From positions 73,026,459 through 73,090,458 of the forward strand of contig RSEF01000004.1 in the NCBI GenBank assembly GCA_003993805.1: 64,000 nucleotides of DNA, written 5' to 3'. Source of the stretch: Himantopus leucocephalus (lineage: Eukaryota; Chordata; Aves; Charadriiformes; Recurvirostridae). Positions 1-12,258 of this stretch are shown here, one piece after another (position 1 is the first letter of the stretch; the number at the start of each line of letters is the position of its first letter). Below the pieces are notes generated by a model. That model was not told the origin of the DNA, ran no database searches, and saw only the letters and a program-made list of their open reading frames with translations. Position numbers and translations under genes: made by a program.

Positions 1-407
1 CAGATTATCCAATAATATGAGAAATGTATAATTATTATATGTGGAATTTGGTTTTAATCAGAACAGGCTTGCTTGATTAGCCCCCTGAAATTCATGCTGC
101 CCACTCATGAAAGTAAGCCAAGTAAGGGCAAGTAGAAACATTGATATTCACATATAGAATCATAGAAAAGAACATAAAGTAAACAGCAGATGAGGGAGGA
201 ATGTGAAGTCTTTAATGTGTGATTGTCTTTAATGTGTAAGGCTGTGATTGGATAAAATCTACTTCCAAATTTATTTTTTTTTTATTTTATGTAGGATCAT
301 AATCCTGGGGTTTCTGCTGTGCATGAAGGAACCTATTTTCAAATAGTCCTGCTTTGCCTGAACGTACTAACAGATGCATGCAAGAGTGAACAGCAAGCCT
401 TTGGTTG
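1..407. other. AT-rich non-coding DNA, nothing recognised
   Basis: There is no recognisable repeat or gene. A T-rich run lies at about 271-293. Open frames running on from 319 are short, resemble no known family and cross an N, so I treat them as chance. Confidence 0.6.
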
Positions 408-558
408 TATGACTATTAGTCAAAATGAGATTACAGGGAATCTCCACTATCGCAACTCAGAAATGGATCTAAGTTATTCATTCAGATTGTGTGATCCAGG
501 TCTGACCCCACCACGGAGCTGCAATACAGCCAAGGAACATGTCTGGATGCTGAAGTGG
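408..558 (+). repeat. First copy of a 151-bp tandem pair
   Basis: This block is repeated at 561-711 with about six substitutions, five of them transitions, and no indels (about 96% identity by eye). The two copies are separated only by a single N at 559 and one base at 560. The block resembles no transposon I know. A single unresolved base exactly at the junction suggests two overlapping contig ends or haplotypes that were not merged. A genuine tandem duplication is the alternative. Confidence 0.85.
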
Positions 559-559
559 N
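559..559. other. Single-N assembly junction
   Basis: One isolated N sits exactly between the two near-identical copies. It is probably a placeholder for a contig join of zero or negative length. Confidence 0.8.
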
Positions 560-560
560 T

Positions 561-711
561 TATGACTGTTAGTCAAAATGAGATTACAGGGAATCTCCAT
601 TATCGCAACTCAGAAATGGATCTGAGTTATTCACTCAGATTGTGTGATCCAGCTCTGACCCCACCATGGAGCTGCAATACAGCCAAGGAACATGTCTGGA
701 TGCTGAAGTGG
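561..711 (+). repeat. Second copy of the 151-bp tandem pair
   Basis: This copy aligns base for base with 408-558 at an offset of 153. Sequence after 711 has no counterpart in the first copy, because that copy ends at the N. Confidence 0.85.
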
Positions 712-3556
712 AGAAATACTCTCTCTTGGAGGAAAAAAGTCTGGAAAAAAAAGTGTTTGGGGTCCTCTTCTCTCCATAAAGTTTTCCACTTGATTGGCAC
801 TCCTCTGTATCATGGTCCTCAACATCTCTGCTCCCTGGGAAGCCTGGCTAATGCTCAGAATCTGAATAGTTGATTCCAAGAGACAAGTACTTAAGCAAGG
901 TGTCGGCAGACTCAGTCTGGAGATTTATGAGCTCTCTCCAAATTTACCTATCAAGTCTCAGCTCTTGAAGCTCCTCTCTTCAGTGATGGTGATGTAGACT
1001 GAAAGTTGCCACTTTTATGCTAAGATCTGACATATGTATATACTATTGCTGGACTTCACTGATGGCTTTTCAGCAGTTGTTCTTACTAGTTCCACTTATC
1101 AGAATACACAGGAGCTAGGATCTTATTGTTAGCTAACTTCCTTTTCATCTGTAATGCAGTTATCATGTTAGTTGTTAAAGCCATCACCAGCAAATTATTC
1201 CTGCCTTGAATCTTTTCTTTATTCCTTTCTCTTGAATCTCATTCTGTGTGGTAACGGCTGCCCGTGGTGTATTCTCATGCAAGCAAACATATGTTTCTCA
1301 AAAATGTTATGCACTGGTAATAAATACAGCAAATATTTTCTAACAAGAGGCAGAAGCATATTTTTAAACTGTTCAACAACCCAGTTTTGTTTATCATTAA
1401 CAGCTACAGCTCCGGCAATGTCTGTGATGATTCTCCATCCTGTAGGGAGCAACAAAAAGGCAGGCAAGGCAGAGTACTACTGCCTAACCTCGACTAAATT
1501 CACCTACAGTTCCTTGCCCCAAACTGAAGCAGACAGACCCCTAATCCTCCAGTGTACCTAACATCCCACAGTCTTAGCTATAGTTCACACAAATTCCTTT
1601 CCCTTAGTTGAACACAGGTCCCTCACCTCTGAAATCGGCTTACACAAAAGGAGTACAGAACTAGATTAGACCTCTTATTGACGAATGCTAACCTTGCAGC
1701 CTGTTCAGAATCTCTATGAAACCATCATATCTGGTCCTATATTCCTATTCAGTGCAAAATTCCTGGGTTTTGCAAGGATGAAATTATAGCATACATAATT
1801 TTCTCCACTTTGAATCCAGTCACCCTCTAATCTTTAAATCTGAATTACGTTAAATTTTTAACCTTTATTGAATTCCCTTAAACATATGAATGACATTAAA
1901 AAGTAGTTGGGTTTTCACATTTTATGACTTCTATACTGTGGCACTTATTTTAAAGAATGCACGATCTTTTGTGGGGAAAAAAAATCTGTCCAAGACAAAA
2001 TATTTGGCAATATTTTAGGGTCTTTTGAAGACTGTTTTCCAGTTTTTCATCACTGATTCATTGCTATAATAGGTAACAGGTAACAAGTAATGTAATATAA
2101 TGTATAGTATACAAGCCATCAATATTTTCGTCCACAAACAAATATAAACTTTAACCTTTTTAAAGTTAGCAGATGATTCAGTCCCATCTTTATTGCTTTT
2201 ACATGGACCAAAATAGAGCCTTGAAATACCACTGCTAGTATTAAACATTTTACTGAGTGATTGTTTCCTGAAGCGCCATGCATTTCAGAAGTGTTTAAAA
2301 GCAGCATCATGCTTTTCAAAACTTTCAGCAGGGCACTTGTGCTTCTCAGAACTCTGCATTGCATCATCCAAAGGCCCGAGCTAGTCCAAATACTAGAAAT
2401 AGTTTACCTATGGTAATTCAAGATAATTCATTGACTAGTTTATCTTCCTGAGAGAGAAAATTAGCTTACATGAAGCTGTGGGCTACTGCAGCTACCAGAA
2501 CTACCTTATTTAAAGTTACTGTGCAGCTCCCTCTGATGTACTTCAGCCTGTGATGTAGCCATACCTAATGGCAGGATTATCCTAGTTCAGCATGAAGAAA
2601 AATATCTTTGTTGTAACAGGATAACCACTATGCCTTACAGCTCTTGCCATTTGAGTCGCTTGTTTATAGAGGATGGCAACGCATGAAAGTTGCTAGAATG
2701 ATTGTCAGATGTATTCAACGTTATTTCCTTTATATTTTCTGAGTTGTATTCCCCTCTTTCTCGCCATTCTCTTTCCACTTCAACAGATGAAATGTGATGT
2801 GAGTTACAAGAGGAACCTCAGATAAGAAGATACCAAGTTTATGCAATTGGACCCCTGACTTGCTGTTTTTTAATTCAAGTATTTATAGTCTAGGGGCATC
2901 TATATTCAGTTTTGGCAACCTGAAATTTAAATGATAGAGACAAAAATAAAACAAAATACACATAACATGACAGCATTATGAAGTTGAATACTCAGTGGAC
3001 CCAAAGTACATTTCCCAGTGTTTAGAAAGATGGGCAGCTTACAATGGAAAATTTACCTCTTGAAGAGCTTCGATAATGGATTCACACATCAATGACAGTG
3101 TATTAATGAACTGTGCTTTAAACATTAAGTTAATGGGTGACAACTCAATTCAAAGGGAAAAAAATCCTGAAGTCATTCTTTCTATTTTTATTACTGTGTG
3201 TAATGACTGCTTATAATGTTGAAGAAATGAACACTCGACTCCATTTTTAGCTGTTAACCACATTTATTAAGACCATTAACTTAGACTGATGGAATTTTAT
3301 TTCAAGAACACGACAGTGCAGATAACTTGGTTTATCTTAGGCTTTTTTTAGCAGACTTTTTATAGATTTCCCTTTTTTCACTCACCCTCATACCTATTGC
3401 ATCCTCTTGGAAACTCATAAGGACAACGGTTTAAACTAATGTGAAAAGGGTTTCAGAAGAATTCCTTAGACCAAATCTAGAAAGTAAGTTGTAGCATCTT
3501 CAGTGATTTTCAAAGCTACTTCACACATAGGCACGATGAAAGAATGTCTTTATTGC
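712..3556. other. Non-coding DNA without recognisable features
   Basis: AT-rich sequence with frequent stops in all frames. The open frames near 1172-1561 (both strands) and 2015-2367 (minus) match no family, and no clear splice-site pairs frame them. I recognise no repeat here. Confidence 0.6.
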
Positions 3557-4325
3557 TGTGGTGGGTTGACATTGGCTAAGGGCCAAACGCCCATCCAGCT
3601 GCTCGCTCACTCTCCCTCTACAGGATGGGGTAGAAAATACATTGAAAAAGGTCTTGGGCTGAGAAAAAGAAAGGCAGATTGCTTGTCATTTACTGTCATG
3701 GGCAAAAGAGACTCAACTGAGTGAAAATTAATTTAATCTATTGCTATTTAAAATAGATTTGGGTAGTGAGAAACAAAGACAAAAAAATTAAAACAATACC
3801 TTCCCCCCGTCTTTTCCCAGCCTCAACTTAAATCATTCACTCCCAACTCCACTACCTTCTGCTCCCACTGAGCAGCATGGGAGGAATGGGGTGTGGGGGT
3901 TACAGTCCGTCAGTCCATAACAGTTACTCCCTGCAGCTTCTTCTTCTTCCTCACACTTTTCCCCTACTCCTGTGTGGGCTCTCCATGGGCTGCAACTCGT
4001 TCAGAAACACCTAACTGCTCCTTCCATGGGCTGCAGAGGAATCTCTGGTGTGGAGCCTGGACCACCTCTTTCCCTTCCTTCTTCTCTGAACTTGGTGTTC
4101 CCTCTGCTGTTTCTCACTCTTTCCTGACCTCCCCACCCCCGCCCCCAGCATTTTCTGTTCTTTCTTAAACATGTGTTCCCAGAGGAGCCACTACCTTGGC
4201 TGAGGGGCTCAGCTGTGCCCATTGGAGCCAGCCATGTCCAGCACGGGGCAGCCCCAGCCTCTTCCCACAGAGATCACACCTGCAGGCCCCCCGCTGCCAA
4301 CACCTTGCCACAGACACCCAGTACA
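3557..4325 (-). mobile_element. Solo LTR-like avian endogenous retrovirus remnant
   Basis: The block is about 769 bp. Read on the minus strand it starts TGTACTGGGT and ends CCCACCACA, so it has TG...CA ends as expected of an LTR. From the minus-strand 5' side there is a CCAAT box (4221-4225) and an A/T-rich TTTAAG stretch near 4161-4168 that could be a decayed TATA box. Next come short imperfect repeats containing CATGGGCTGCA (3982-3994 and 4023-4035 on the plus strand), then an AT-rich part at 3725-3800. The order and wording match a repeat I recall as common in many bird genomes. No gag, pol or env sequence flanks it, so it is a solo LTR. I see no matching 5-bp target duplication; the flanks read ATTGC and ATCTC. 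The exact family name needs a library search. Confidence 0.7.
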
Positions 4326-7300
4326 ATCTCTTTTAATAAATTTTGCTAAAAAATGAATGCAGTCATTTATGATGGTATTATTTGCTCATCGCAATAGTAA
4401 GATGTTTCAGAATAAAAAGATTAGGCCCCGTTCCTCACTCATGCCAGCTATACCCATTTTCCCTTGCGGCCTTCAGCAGAATTGCTCTTGACCAGACTTC
4501 CCCTGAGGAAGAGGATGTTCAGACTCCCCAGATCTGGGCATGCAGACCTGCAGGCCCATGATAAAACTTTCAGTGATATGACTACTGTAAGCTGCTTAGA
4601 TTGTTCACTAACCTGTTTTAGATGACGCTATTAGTTTCTTAATGAGTTTTACTGTGGTGTAACTCTCGACAGTCATTTTGGTCCTCACATGTGAACAGCA
4701 AAAGCAGAGCAGAAACAGACATTTGTTACTAAAAATCAATTTGCTGTCCTTTAGTTAGGACAGAATTTAGGACCTCTCCAATCCTCTTAGGTACTAGCTC
4801 CAGCCTCAGTTTGGGGATGGGGGAGAACAAGTGAGACAAGGAAGAAAAGGAGTAGTCCACTTGATCTGGGGTAACTGCCAAAACTCTCTGTCTTCAGGTT
4901 TTGTAGAAGGAGGTCCTAATCTCCTAGTCTGGGCACTTCTTTCTCCACTAAACTGGTAGGTGACTGAGGTATCTCCGGAGTGCCTCAGTCTGCTTTAGTT
5001 AGGATGTGAATTCATCTCCGCTAACTTTAGTTGCCCAAAACTAGGTGTATAATGTTCATTTCTCTATGTATCTACTGCCCTATTATACAATATATTATAG
5101 GTGTAATAAGTATTTCTCAAGGGTGAGACAGGATCATAAAATGAGATGAATCACTATCTGGAAGTACTTCTCTCTCGCTTCATTAACTGTAGAAGATAAA
5201 GATGATGAATCTCATCTAGCATTGAATGTATATAGACTTAATAGGAAATAATGGATGCTCCTATTACATTAAGTTCCAGTTCACCTAGTTCTCTCTGAAG
5301 ATACCTAGATTCTGTCTAGCAGGTCAATTGTTGGAGAACTCACCCAAAAAGACAGGGAAATGGATTCCAAACACTCCTTAGCATGAGGGGGAAAGAGATC
5401 AAACCTGTAATTCTCTCATCCCAGGAAAGACCATTGGGTAGCCTAGGTATCTGTGCACTCCATCAGACTAACTGGTCACTAGGAATGAAAGACTCAAATG
5501 TTCAGGGAGGCAACAAGTAAGAGGGTCTCTGAATTTTGCTTAGTGGCTATAGCACAGGACAGGGAGACTATGTTCTGTTTTTGTCCCAGAACACAAAATA
5601 ACTTTTAACAATTCAGATAACGGTCTAATGTAATATGCACAAATATGCAAGTCTTCTGGAATTCTGTTTCCATCCCAGCTGCTCATCCCAGGCTCTCTGC
5701 ATGCTTCTTTTCTCACTCATTTACCCTTGATACAGGGAAGAGGTGGCGGAATTGTGAAGTCACCTGGAACAACTGTAACCTACCTGATAAACCATTCACA
5801 TGCCTTGATCCGAGTTACAAAACCTAGATATTCAACTACTTAGACAACCAGGAAGCCACTATGGAAAAATAAGGTAATTGCCACCCAACATCACTGTGAT
5901 TTTGCCAATGTTCAACTCCTCTGTATTTAGATGCAAGGAAGAAAGACTTTGAAGGAGCTTTGGAAAGGAAGTAGGTCATTATCTCCATGGGAAAGGCACC
6001 ACTGAACACACAGGTGCTTTTACTGTGTAAATGGTCAAGGAGCTTTTGAGGTAAGTACTGGACTGTTCAATATCTTTAAGTGCTTAGACACGTCTGAAGA
6101 GTACATAGTCTGAATCTGTTTGAGATGAAGTTTGTATTTATGTGTAATGCATCCTATCCGAAGCATCAAAAGAGAAAACCCAAAACTATTAAGGTGATTA
6201 TTTTTGAAAGACATCTGAAAAAATTAGTTATCCAAAATAATTACGATCAAGTAATTCATAAGAACATAGCCCTTAGGAAAATTTTATAATTACAAAAATA
6301 AGATAAAACCTGATATATGCTTTGAGATACTTGGTTTGGGTTTTTGTGGTTTTTAGAGTCATCACTTAATTTGAAACCAAAAGAAAAGTACAGTGGCTCA
6401 AGTTAGACCAAAGAAGTCTAGGCCAGAAAGATTGGGATTAGCTGCCTAAACTGAATTTGTGGTAGAATATAAATAAACACTTTCAGTCTTGGAGCAATAT
6501 CAATAGAATTTTAACTTTCTGGAACATCTAACTGATTTTAACTACATTATCCAATATTCTCCTGTGTACTGGTAGACCCAGAAAAACTTTTCTTTGTGAC
6601 ACACATTTATGCAGCACTACTGCTTATTCTATGTTAGTTTTCAGTCCTACCATCTTTATTGAATAACATGCATACAGCTGTTCTAATATTTTCTTTTTTT
6701 TTTGTTACTGATTGTGGTGTCCTTTGCCCGATGATCATTATTTTTTCCTTACATTCTTACGTTTCTTTTTATCTATTTTCTGTATTTCTTCTCATTTGCA
6801 GTCCAAGTTGTGCTAATTACAATTTTCATTTTTTTTGCAGTAATACATTGCTTTTTCATTTATAAGAGATGTTTTTACTGAGTCACTGAATGGGCATTTA
6901 GTCAAAGTTTTCTTCTACATTTATTACCTTTCCAATCAGCCATCTAATTGGTTCTTCTTATAGGGACCAAAATTTTCTTGAATTTTCTGTCTTAATTTTC
7001 AACTGCAATTAATTTAACTTACAAAATTTCTATTGGGTCTAACTAGCTCTTTTAAACTACAAGTAAAAGCTAAAGTATTTCTATTCTTCAAGTTCCTCTT
7101 TTCAACCTGTTGTAAACAGTAAAAATTAATTTTAAATGTTTGAAGAGCATATACAATCCCACATACATACTATTCAAAATATGATCAAAACGTATCTTCA
7201 AATGGATTTAAATGCATAGAGAAGCATATCTCAAAAATGCCTTAAGTAGGCCAGAATGTAGCTTGTATATATGGGCTTTCTTAAACCAGAGTTAAAATGC

Positions 7301-8553
7301 ACATAGATTACTTATTAAAACATATATATTTCCTATGCAAAGTATGTTATAAAAATATCTTCCTGATTTGAATATCTGTCTGTAAGAGACTACTGAAAAT
7401 ACAGACTTATAAAGAACAAAAATGCATTTTACCCAATCCACAAGCTATACAATAAACTCATTACGAATTGTTTTGCTATTGATGCTTTTCTTGTCTTTGA
7501 TTTTCTGACTGATCTATTGCAAATGCCTTGTGTCATTTTGTTCTTCCATCACATCATGTTAGGAGTCAGGTAGCATAACACAACATGACTGATGCAATTG
7601 AAAACTTCAAAAAGATAATGTTAGCGAAAAGCGTGGTTAAAGCAACTGTGGTTTGGTTTAGAAAACTATTCAGTCACAGTGGCTTCATGCTATCTTTTGT
7701 TTTCTGAATCCGCATAACTCCGTGGTGTTGTGGGATGATAATAATTTTGCATTCATCTAGCACATTGTAGGTCCATGATTTGACCAAGCTAGAAAAAGAA
7801 ACCCCGGAAAATTGTATTTCTGTACTAAAACCTGTATCACTTTTTATATTAGCAGTCTACGTGCTATTTATTTTCTGATATAAAACATCTTATGTATAGA
7901 CACACATGGAGGAAGTTGTGTTTTAGTCACATATAAATATTACTGATAGGAAATTTTTAGATTAAGTGATTCAGTTATTTATGATACATTGTGTAATTAA
8001 GTGGTTTGAATTAGGAAAAGAATCCTATTGACATAAATATTTTTCCCAATAATTTCATGTAGATTGATCATCATCTAAAACCGTTATACTAGATTTTTGT
8101 AGCTGAGGGATGAAAGTATTTAAAAGCTATATTTCAGAACTGCATAGATATTTGTGACATTGTAGCAATTGAAAATACAGTGACAAAGTTAATTTGTTAT
8201 GTATATTACAATACATGAGTAGATCCCCATTGTTGAATTGCTTGTCAGAATTTCTCCGAGGAAGCAGAGGCAAAACTGATAATACCTAAAAGTCTCACTA
8301 GCTACTGAAGCCCAGTATTCAATGCCACTGATGTTTGTAATTCCCAGTTCACCTGCTGTTTTAGCCTTGTACCTACCTAAAAACTTCAACTCTTAAAGGA
8401 TGTAACAATTTTATTGGAGTAATTCAAGCCTACTGTCAAGATCAAATTGTCCCAACACCCACATTTTAAACCTGAACACTTCTATTTGGGGATACATAGA
8501 GCATGAGTATTCCTAAAATTTTCTCTTCCCTGTCTTTTAAACTCAATATCCAG
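4326..8553. other. AT-rich non-coding DNA with one exon-like stretch
   Basis: No gene or transposon is recognised. A stretch at 5931-6050 is framed by good splice consensus sequences and is described as a finding. Two T-rich tracts ending in CAG (near 6760-6801 and 6822-6840) look like acceptors but have no donor nearby. The remainder is AT-rich with stops in all frames. Confidence 0.55.
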
Positions 8554-8622
8554 ATCTGGGGGTTGGACTAGATGATCTTCAGAGGTCCCTTCCAACCCTG
8601 ACCGTTCTGTGATTCTGTGATC
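8554..8622 (+). mobile_element. CR1 LINE 3' tail, about 70 bp
   Basis: This is the diagnostic avian CR1 3' end: GGGGGTTGGACTAGATGATC, then the AGAGGTCCCTTCCAACCCTG block, ending in the short direct repeat TTCTGTGATTCTGTGAT. Everything 5' of the last 70 bp or so is missing, the usual severe 5' truncation of CR1. It matches the recalled consensus closely, so it is probably not very old. It has no coding capacity. Confidence 0.95.
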
Positions 8623-9344
8623 TTAGAGCACTATTAGGGGGGCAGAAGCTCCCAGATCTCTATGATTTATAAAACAGACACAAACATGTATGTCTTATCC
8701 TTTTGGTGAGTGCCTTAAGCAGTGGATATTTGCTGTAGGTCTTTCTCCAGCTAATTCAGTAGCATTTGTTTTAATGTGTTTCAGTGTTGGCTTGACCACA
8801 GACAAAGTGGGAATCGTTCTATAGCTAGGTTGTACGTGCACCACCAGGATACTGTGATTTTCTATGGGGTGTTATTATGGTTTCCATGATTTTTACCTCA
8901 CAGGCAACAAGCCTTCTTCCTGTCTAATATATAAGCTAACATAAGCCTTCCCATAACTCAGGATTCCCAATCCTCCCTGAGAATTTAGGCCCTCATTTAC
9001 AAGGTATTTAAGCTTTATCATTTTGAGTGGTGTAGCACTCGTTCCAAGGAGGGAATTCATAAACGTGTACTAATTGCTTTCATTTCCTAAACAAGGCAAG
9101 GGACAATTCTCCATCTATAAAGCCTCCTTTCCTAGGACCGAGCAGTTTGCGTGTGGCAATGCCTAGGCCAGCCAAGAGTGCCTGACAGCCTTTCTTTACC
9201 TCTTGCACCTGCGATAAATGGCTGTATGAATCTGAGATTTCAGTCCCAGCTGCCTTCCTGGGTGGAGGTGCCTGTGGTAGGCTGAGCAGGGAGCTGCCCA
9301 CGGCGCTTCCCTTCGCACTCACCCCCAAGTCAGAGGTATGCTAA
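8623..9344. other. Non-coding DNA, locally GC-richer
   Basis: Nothing is recognised. GC content rises between about 9110 and 9340, next to the SINE-like block. An 82-codon minus-strand open frame (9080-9328) has no family resemblance. Confidence 0.5.
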
Positions 9345-9452
9345 ATTCCTTCCTCACCAGGAGGGAGTTCAAACCCATATTTCTCTGCCTTGCAGGTTGG
9401 CATGTTGATCAGTGCTGGGGCTCTCCCTCTAAGCTACTGAACTATCAGCGGT
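9345..9452 (-). mobile_element. Possible degraded tRNA-derived SINE head
   Basis: On the minus strand, 9434-9444 reads TAGTTCAGTAG, close to the RNA polymerase III box A (TRGCNNAGYNGG). Further on, 9365-9376 reads GGGTTTGAACTC, matching box B (GGTTCGANNCC) except for one or two changes. The boxes are in the correct order and orientation, about 57 bases apart, which is longer than in most tRNAs but allowed in decayed SINEs. Sequence between them is also tRNA-like. I see no intact cloverleaf or poly(A) tail. A tRNA pseudogene or chance is possible. Confidence 0.4.
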
Positions 9453-11811
9453 TATGGCCATTTTTGGAGATGCAAAAAGCAGTGGATTCTTATGCTGAGG
9501 AAGACGCATCCACGTCTTCTGTGTTCTTGGCAGGATCTCAAATCAACATGGAGATACTGTAAAAAGCAAACTACTTCCTATTATACCAGACAGGTACCTA
9601 AGCTTGGGCTATAGACATTTAGGGTTGTTCAGCATCTAACTACTACAGGGATTTTTTTTCACACGGTAAGGTACTTAAATTGTATCAAAGTGAAATGCTT
9701 TAAATCTTTCCAGTTACAAACACTTCAATACTATTACTAGCACTGTTTGGCAGCACTAAGGATAGGTGGCAATATTAAAATATTTCCCCCTTCAAAACAC
9801 GGGAACTGCCTCAAAATGCCATACAGCAAATGGATCTCGTAACTCCCTGGCCCACGTTAACCTTCAAGCCACACCAAGAAATTATCTGGAAAAATACCTG
9901 ACATAGAAAACCACCAAGCCTGGGACTGTGGTGTAAATTTAACAGTACAGACAAACCAAGTCTGAATGTTCAGGTACACTCTCGGGTGCTGCCTGATTCA
10001 CTGCTCGCTGTGGGCATCATCCCTGTAAATCTGAGATAGGTTTGTGAGGCAGAAGCAAGCAAGACAGAGGAGGAACAGAAAATGACATTAGAGCAGCACT
10101 AGAGAACAGAATAAAATCAGAGCTCCTGAGTTACTGGCAGTGTCCTAAAACAAACTGTACACTCTTTCTGACTAGTTGACAATGCCTGAGTGAAATTACC
10201 GTGATTATACAGCAACTTGAGGTAAATCATTGGGATTTTCAGGTACAAAACAACTTCCGTGTTAATGATACACAACACCACTAAATCCTTTTGAAATGTC
10301 AAACCTATTTTAGTTTGTGATGGGAGAAGCATTATATACTGGTTATAAATTATCCCTGATTATCTGAGTGGGAAATCTATGTGGTGAGAGACTAAAATAA
10401 CCAGGGTTAGTTCTTCAATGCCTTTAAATATGGGACTGTCTAAAATTAGTACTTCAAAGAGCATGAGCATAATTAAATATTCTTTTTCTTTAGACAAATA
10501 GGAATAGAATAGACAGCATTAAAGCAGGAATATATATATGTATATATTAATCTGTATTAATATAGTGATCATTGTGACGTTAATGCTTGATGTGATCCAA
10601 GCTAAAAATGACTTCCAGCAGTTTAAAAGGACTGTATTAATAGCTTTCTATATTGCTTGCAGTATGTGCAATTGTGGAAAAACAAATTAACACCCTGTAG
10701 AGAAGCCTTGCCTACGAAGCAAGGACATTCATTAATTTATCCATTAAAAGATTTACTTGGCATTTCAATAGATCTGGAAATGTGTTGTAGCAGTAAAACA
10801 AAGGTGGTAGCAAAAACATTTTGAAATAACCTGTTTCTTCTATGAGAGGGTATACTAGCTGAAGCAGAAAAAATAAAAATAAGAAGTAAATGGATGTTGA
10901 AAATTACTTTAAAATGAAGAGAAACAGAATTTGTTTTAGTTAAAGTTTCTTGGCTAAGGTGAAAAAATAATGAGGAGATCAATTACTGTCAAGTATCATG
11001 ACCATTTTAAAGCCCATGAAATCCAATGTTGATTTTTAACCTTAACACCTTTAAATCAATTTAATCTTCTAAGTGCTAACATGGGGCCTGACCTTCCCAG
11101 AGACTTCAGTGAGTTTCAGAGACTATAAAATGAATTTACAAGTTTCTATTTGATTGATTCTGTGACATCTTCATGTTGGTTTAAGTATATTGGTGCCACT
11201 CATCCAGTAATAGTACAGCAAGAGAAGAGGAAATAGGGAATAAATAAAGTTTTTTGAGTTCTGAAAAGGTGACTTACTGCTAATCAAGCCATGCTTGACC
11301 TAATTCCTGTTATTTTCTCTGATACTGATGATCAGACTGGAATAAGAATAGATGGGGAAGAGTTAGCATTTCGCATATTTCTTAGGTTTGAGTCTAATCA
11401 ATCGGTATAGTTATTTCTGGGTTTGCTTCAGCAGAAAACAAGTAGAAAAAGTCTTGTATTAATAAAACAAAGGAAGCACCCTTACAAGGTAAAAATCTTA
11501 GTAACTGTATGTTTTCCTCATGTTTCTTTGAAAGCTATGTTTGGCAGGTATTACAGAAATTGTCCTGAGAGACACTCCAAAACCCACTCCTCTCAGCTGC
11601 TTTTCATAAGCCAAACCCCAAACAAATTGATTTACATATTAAATAAATAAGCTATTCAACAATATGGTATTCCATTGTTAAAACATCAATTAGTTAGCAC
11701 TTACATCTCTTCAGGTCACAGCATTTGAACCAATATAATATAAAAATTCTTAAATGTCTTTTCAGAACATTGTCATCAGAGAGTCCAACAACCTTTCAAT
11801 CCAACAAATAG
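9453..11811. other. AT-rich non-coding DNA
   Basis: No gene or transposon is recognised. An alternating AT tract (TATATATATG type) lies at about 10530-10563. Open frames on both strands are under 85 codons and look random. Confidence 0.6.
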
Positions 11812-11986
11812 AAAACTTCACAGCATTGGGGGTTAAACTCTGGAACAAGTTGCCCAGAGAGATGATGAAGTTTCCATCCTTGGAGACATTCAAGTCTTCA
11901 CTAGAAATGGCCTTGAGCAACGTGATCTAGTTAGATCTGTTTTGAGCAGGGGGTAGGATTAGATGATCTCTGAAGTTCCCTTCCTA
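11812..11986 (+). mobile_element. Older CR1 LINE 3' end, 5'-truncated
   Basis: The segment contains degraded forms of the CR1 3' blocks in order. These are TGGAACAAGTTGCCCAGAGA, the TCCATCCTTGGAGACATTCA block, a CTAGTTAGATCTGTTTTGAG variant, then GGGGGTAGGATTAGATGATC. The terminal short repeat is lost and the final CCTTCCAACC block is decayed to CCTTCCTAAT. It diverges more from the consensus than the copy at 8554, so it is older. Nothing upstream of 11812 is recognisably CR1. Confidence 0.88.
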
Positions 11987-11997
11987 ATTAAATTACT

Positions 11998-12022
11998 GGG
12001 GTGGGGGTGGAGGTTAGGGGGG
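11998..12022 (+). repeat. G-rich tract
   Basis: Runs of four, five and six G are separated by T, GGAGG and TTA just 3' of the CR1 tail. The tract could form an imperfect G-quadruplex; this is inferred from base runs only. Confidence 0.5.
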
Positions 12023-12235
12023 TGTTATAGTTCTAGCGTAACCCGAAAGATCTAGAATAGGATTGCAAAGTATGAAGTATATGAAGAAGTTTTGTGGGAC
12101 CATGGAGGGATATTGAGATGAGACACCTGCCCTGCAGGTCAAAGCAACTTCTAGGAACGCTGCATGTCATGTTATGCTATTCAAGGCAGTCCAGAAGGCC
12201 AAATAAAAAAGCCTTGTGGGCTGTGATTGAGTTAA

Positions 12236-12258
12236 ACTTTAGTTTAGTTTAGTTTAGT
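12236..12258 (+). repeat. Short (AGTTT)n microsatellite
   Basis: About four units of AGTTT in tandem. Confidence 0.8.

Noticed and set aside
153..170. ATAGAATCATAGAA-like string resembling a minus-strand CR1 3' terminus
   Set aside because: None of the following CR1 blocks is present, so it is a short chance match.
319..873. 184-codon open frame at the left end
   Set aside because: It crosses the N at 559, its length depends on the duplicated 151-bp block, and it resembles no protein family.
6758..6840. Two tandem splice-acceptor-like tracts
   Set aside because: No donor or open frame follows either one; T-rich DNA produces such sites by chance.
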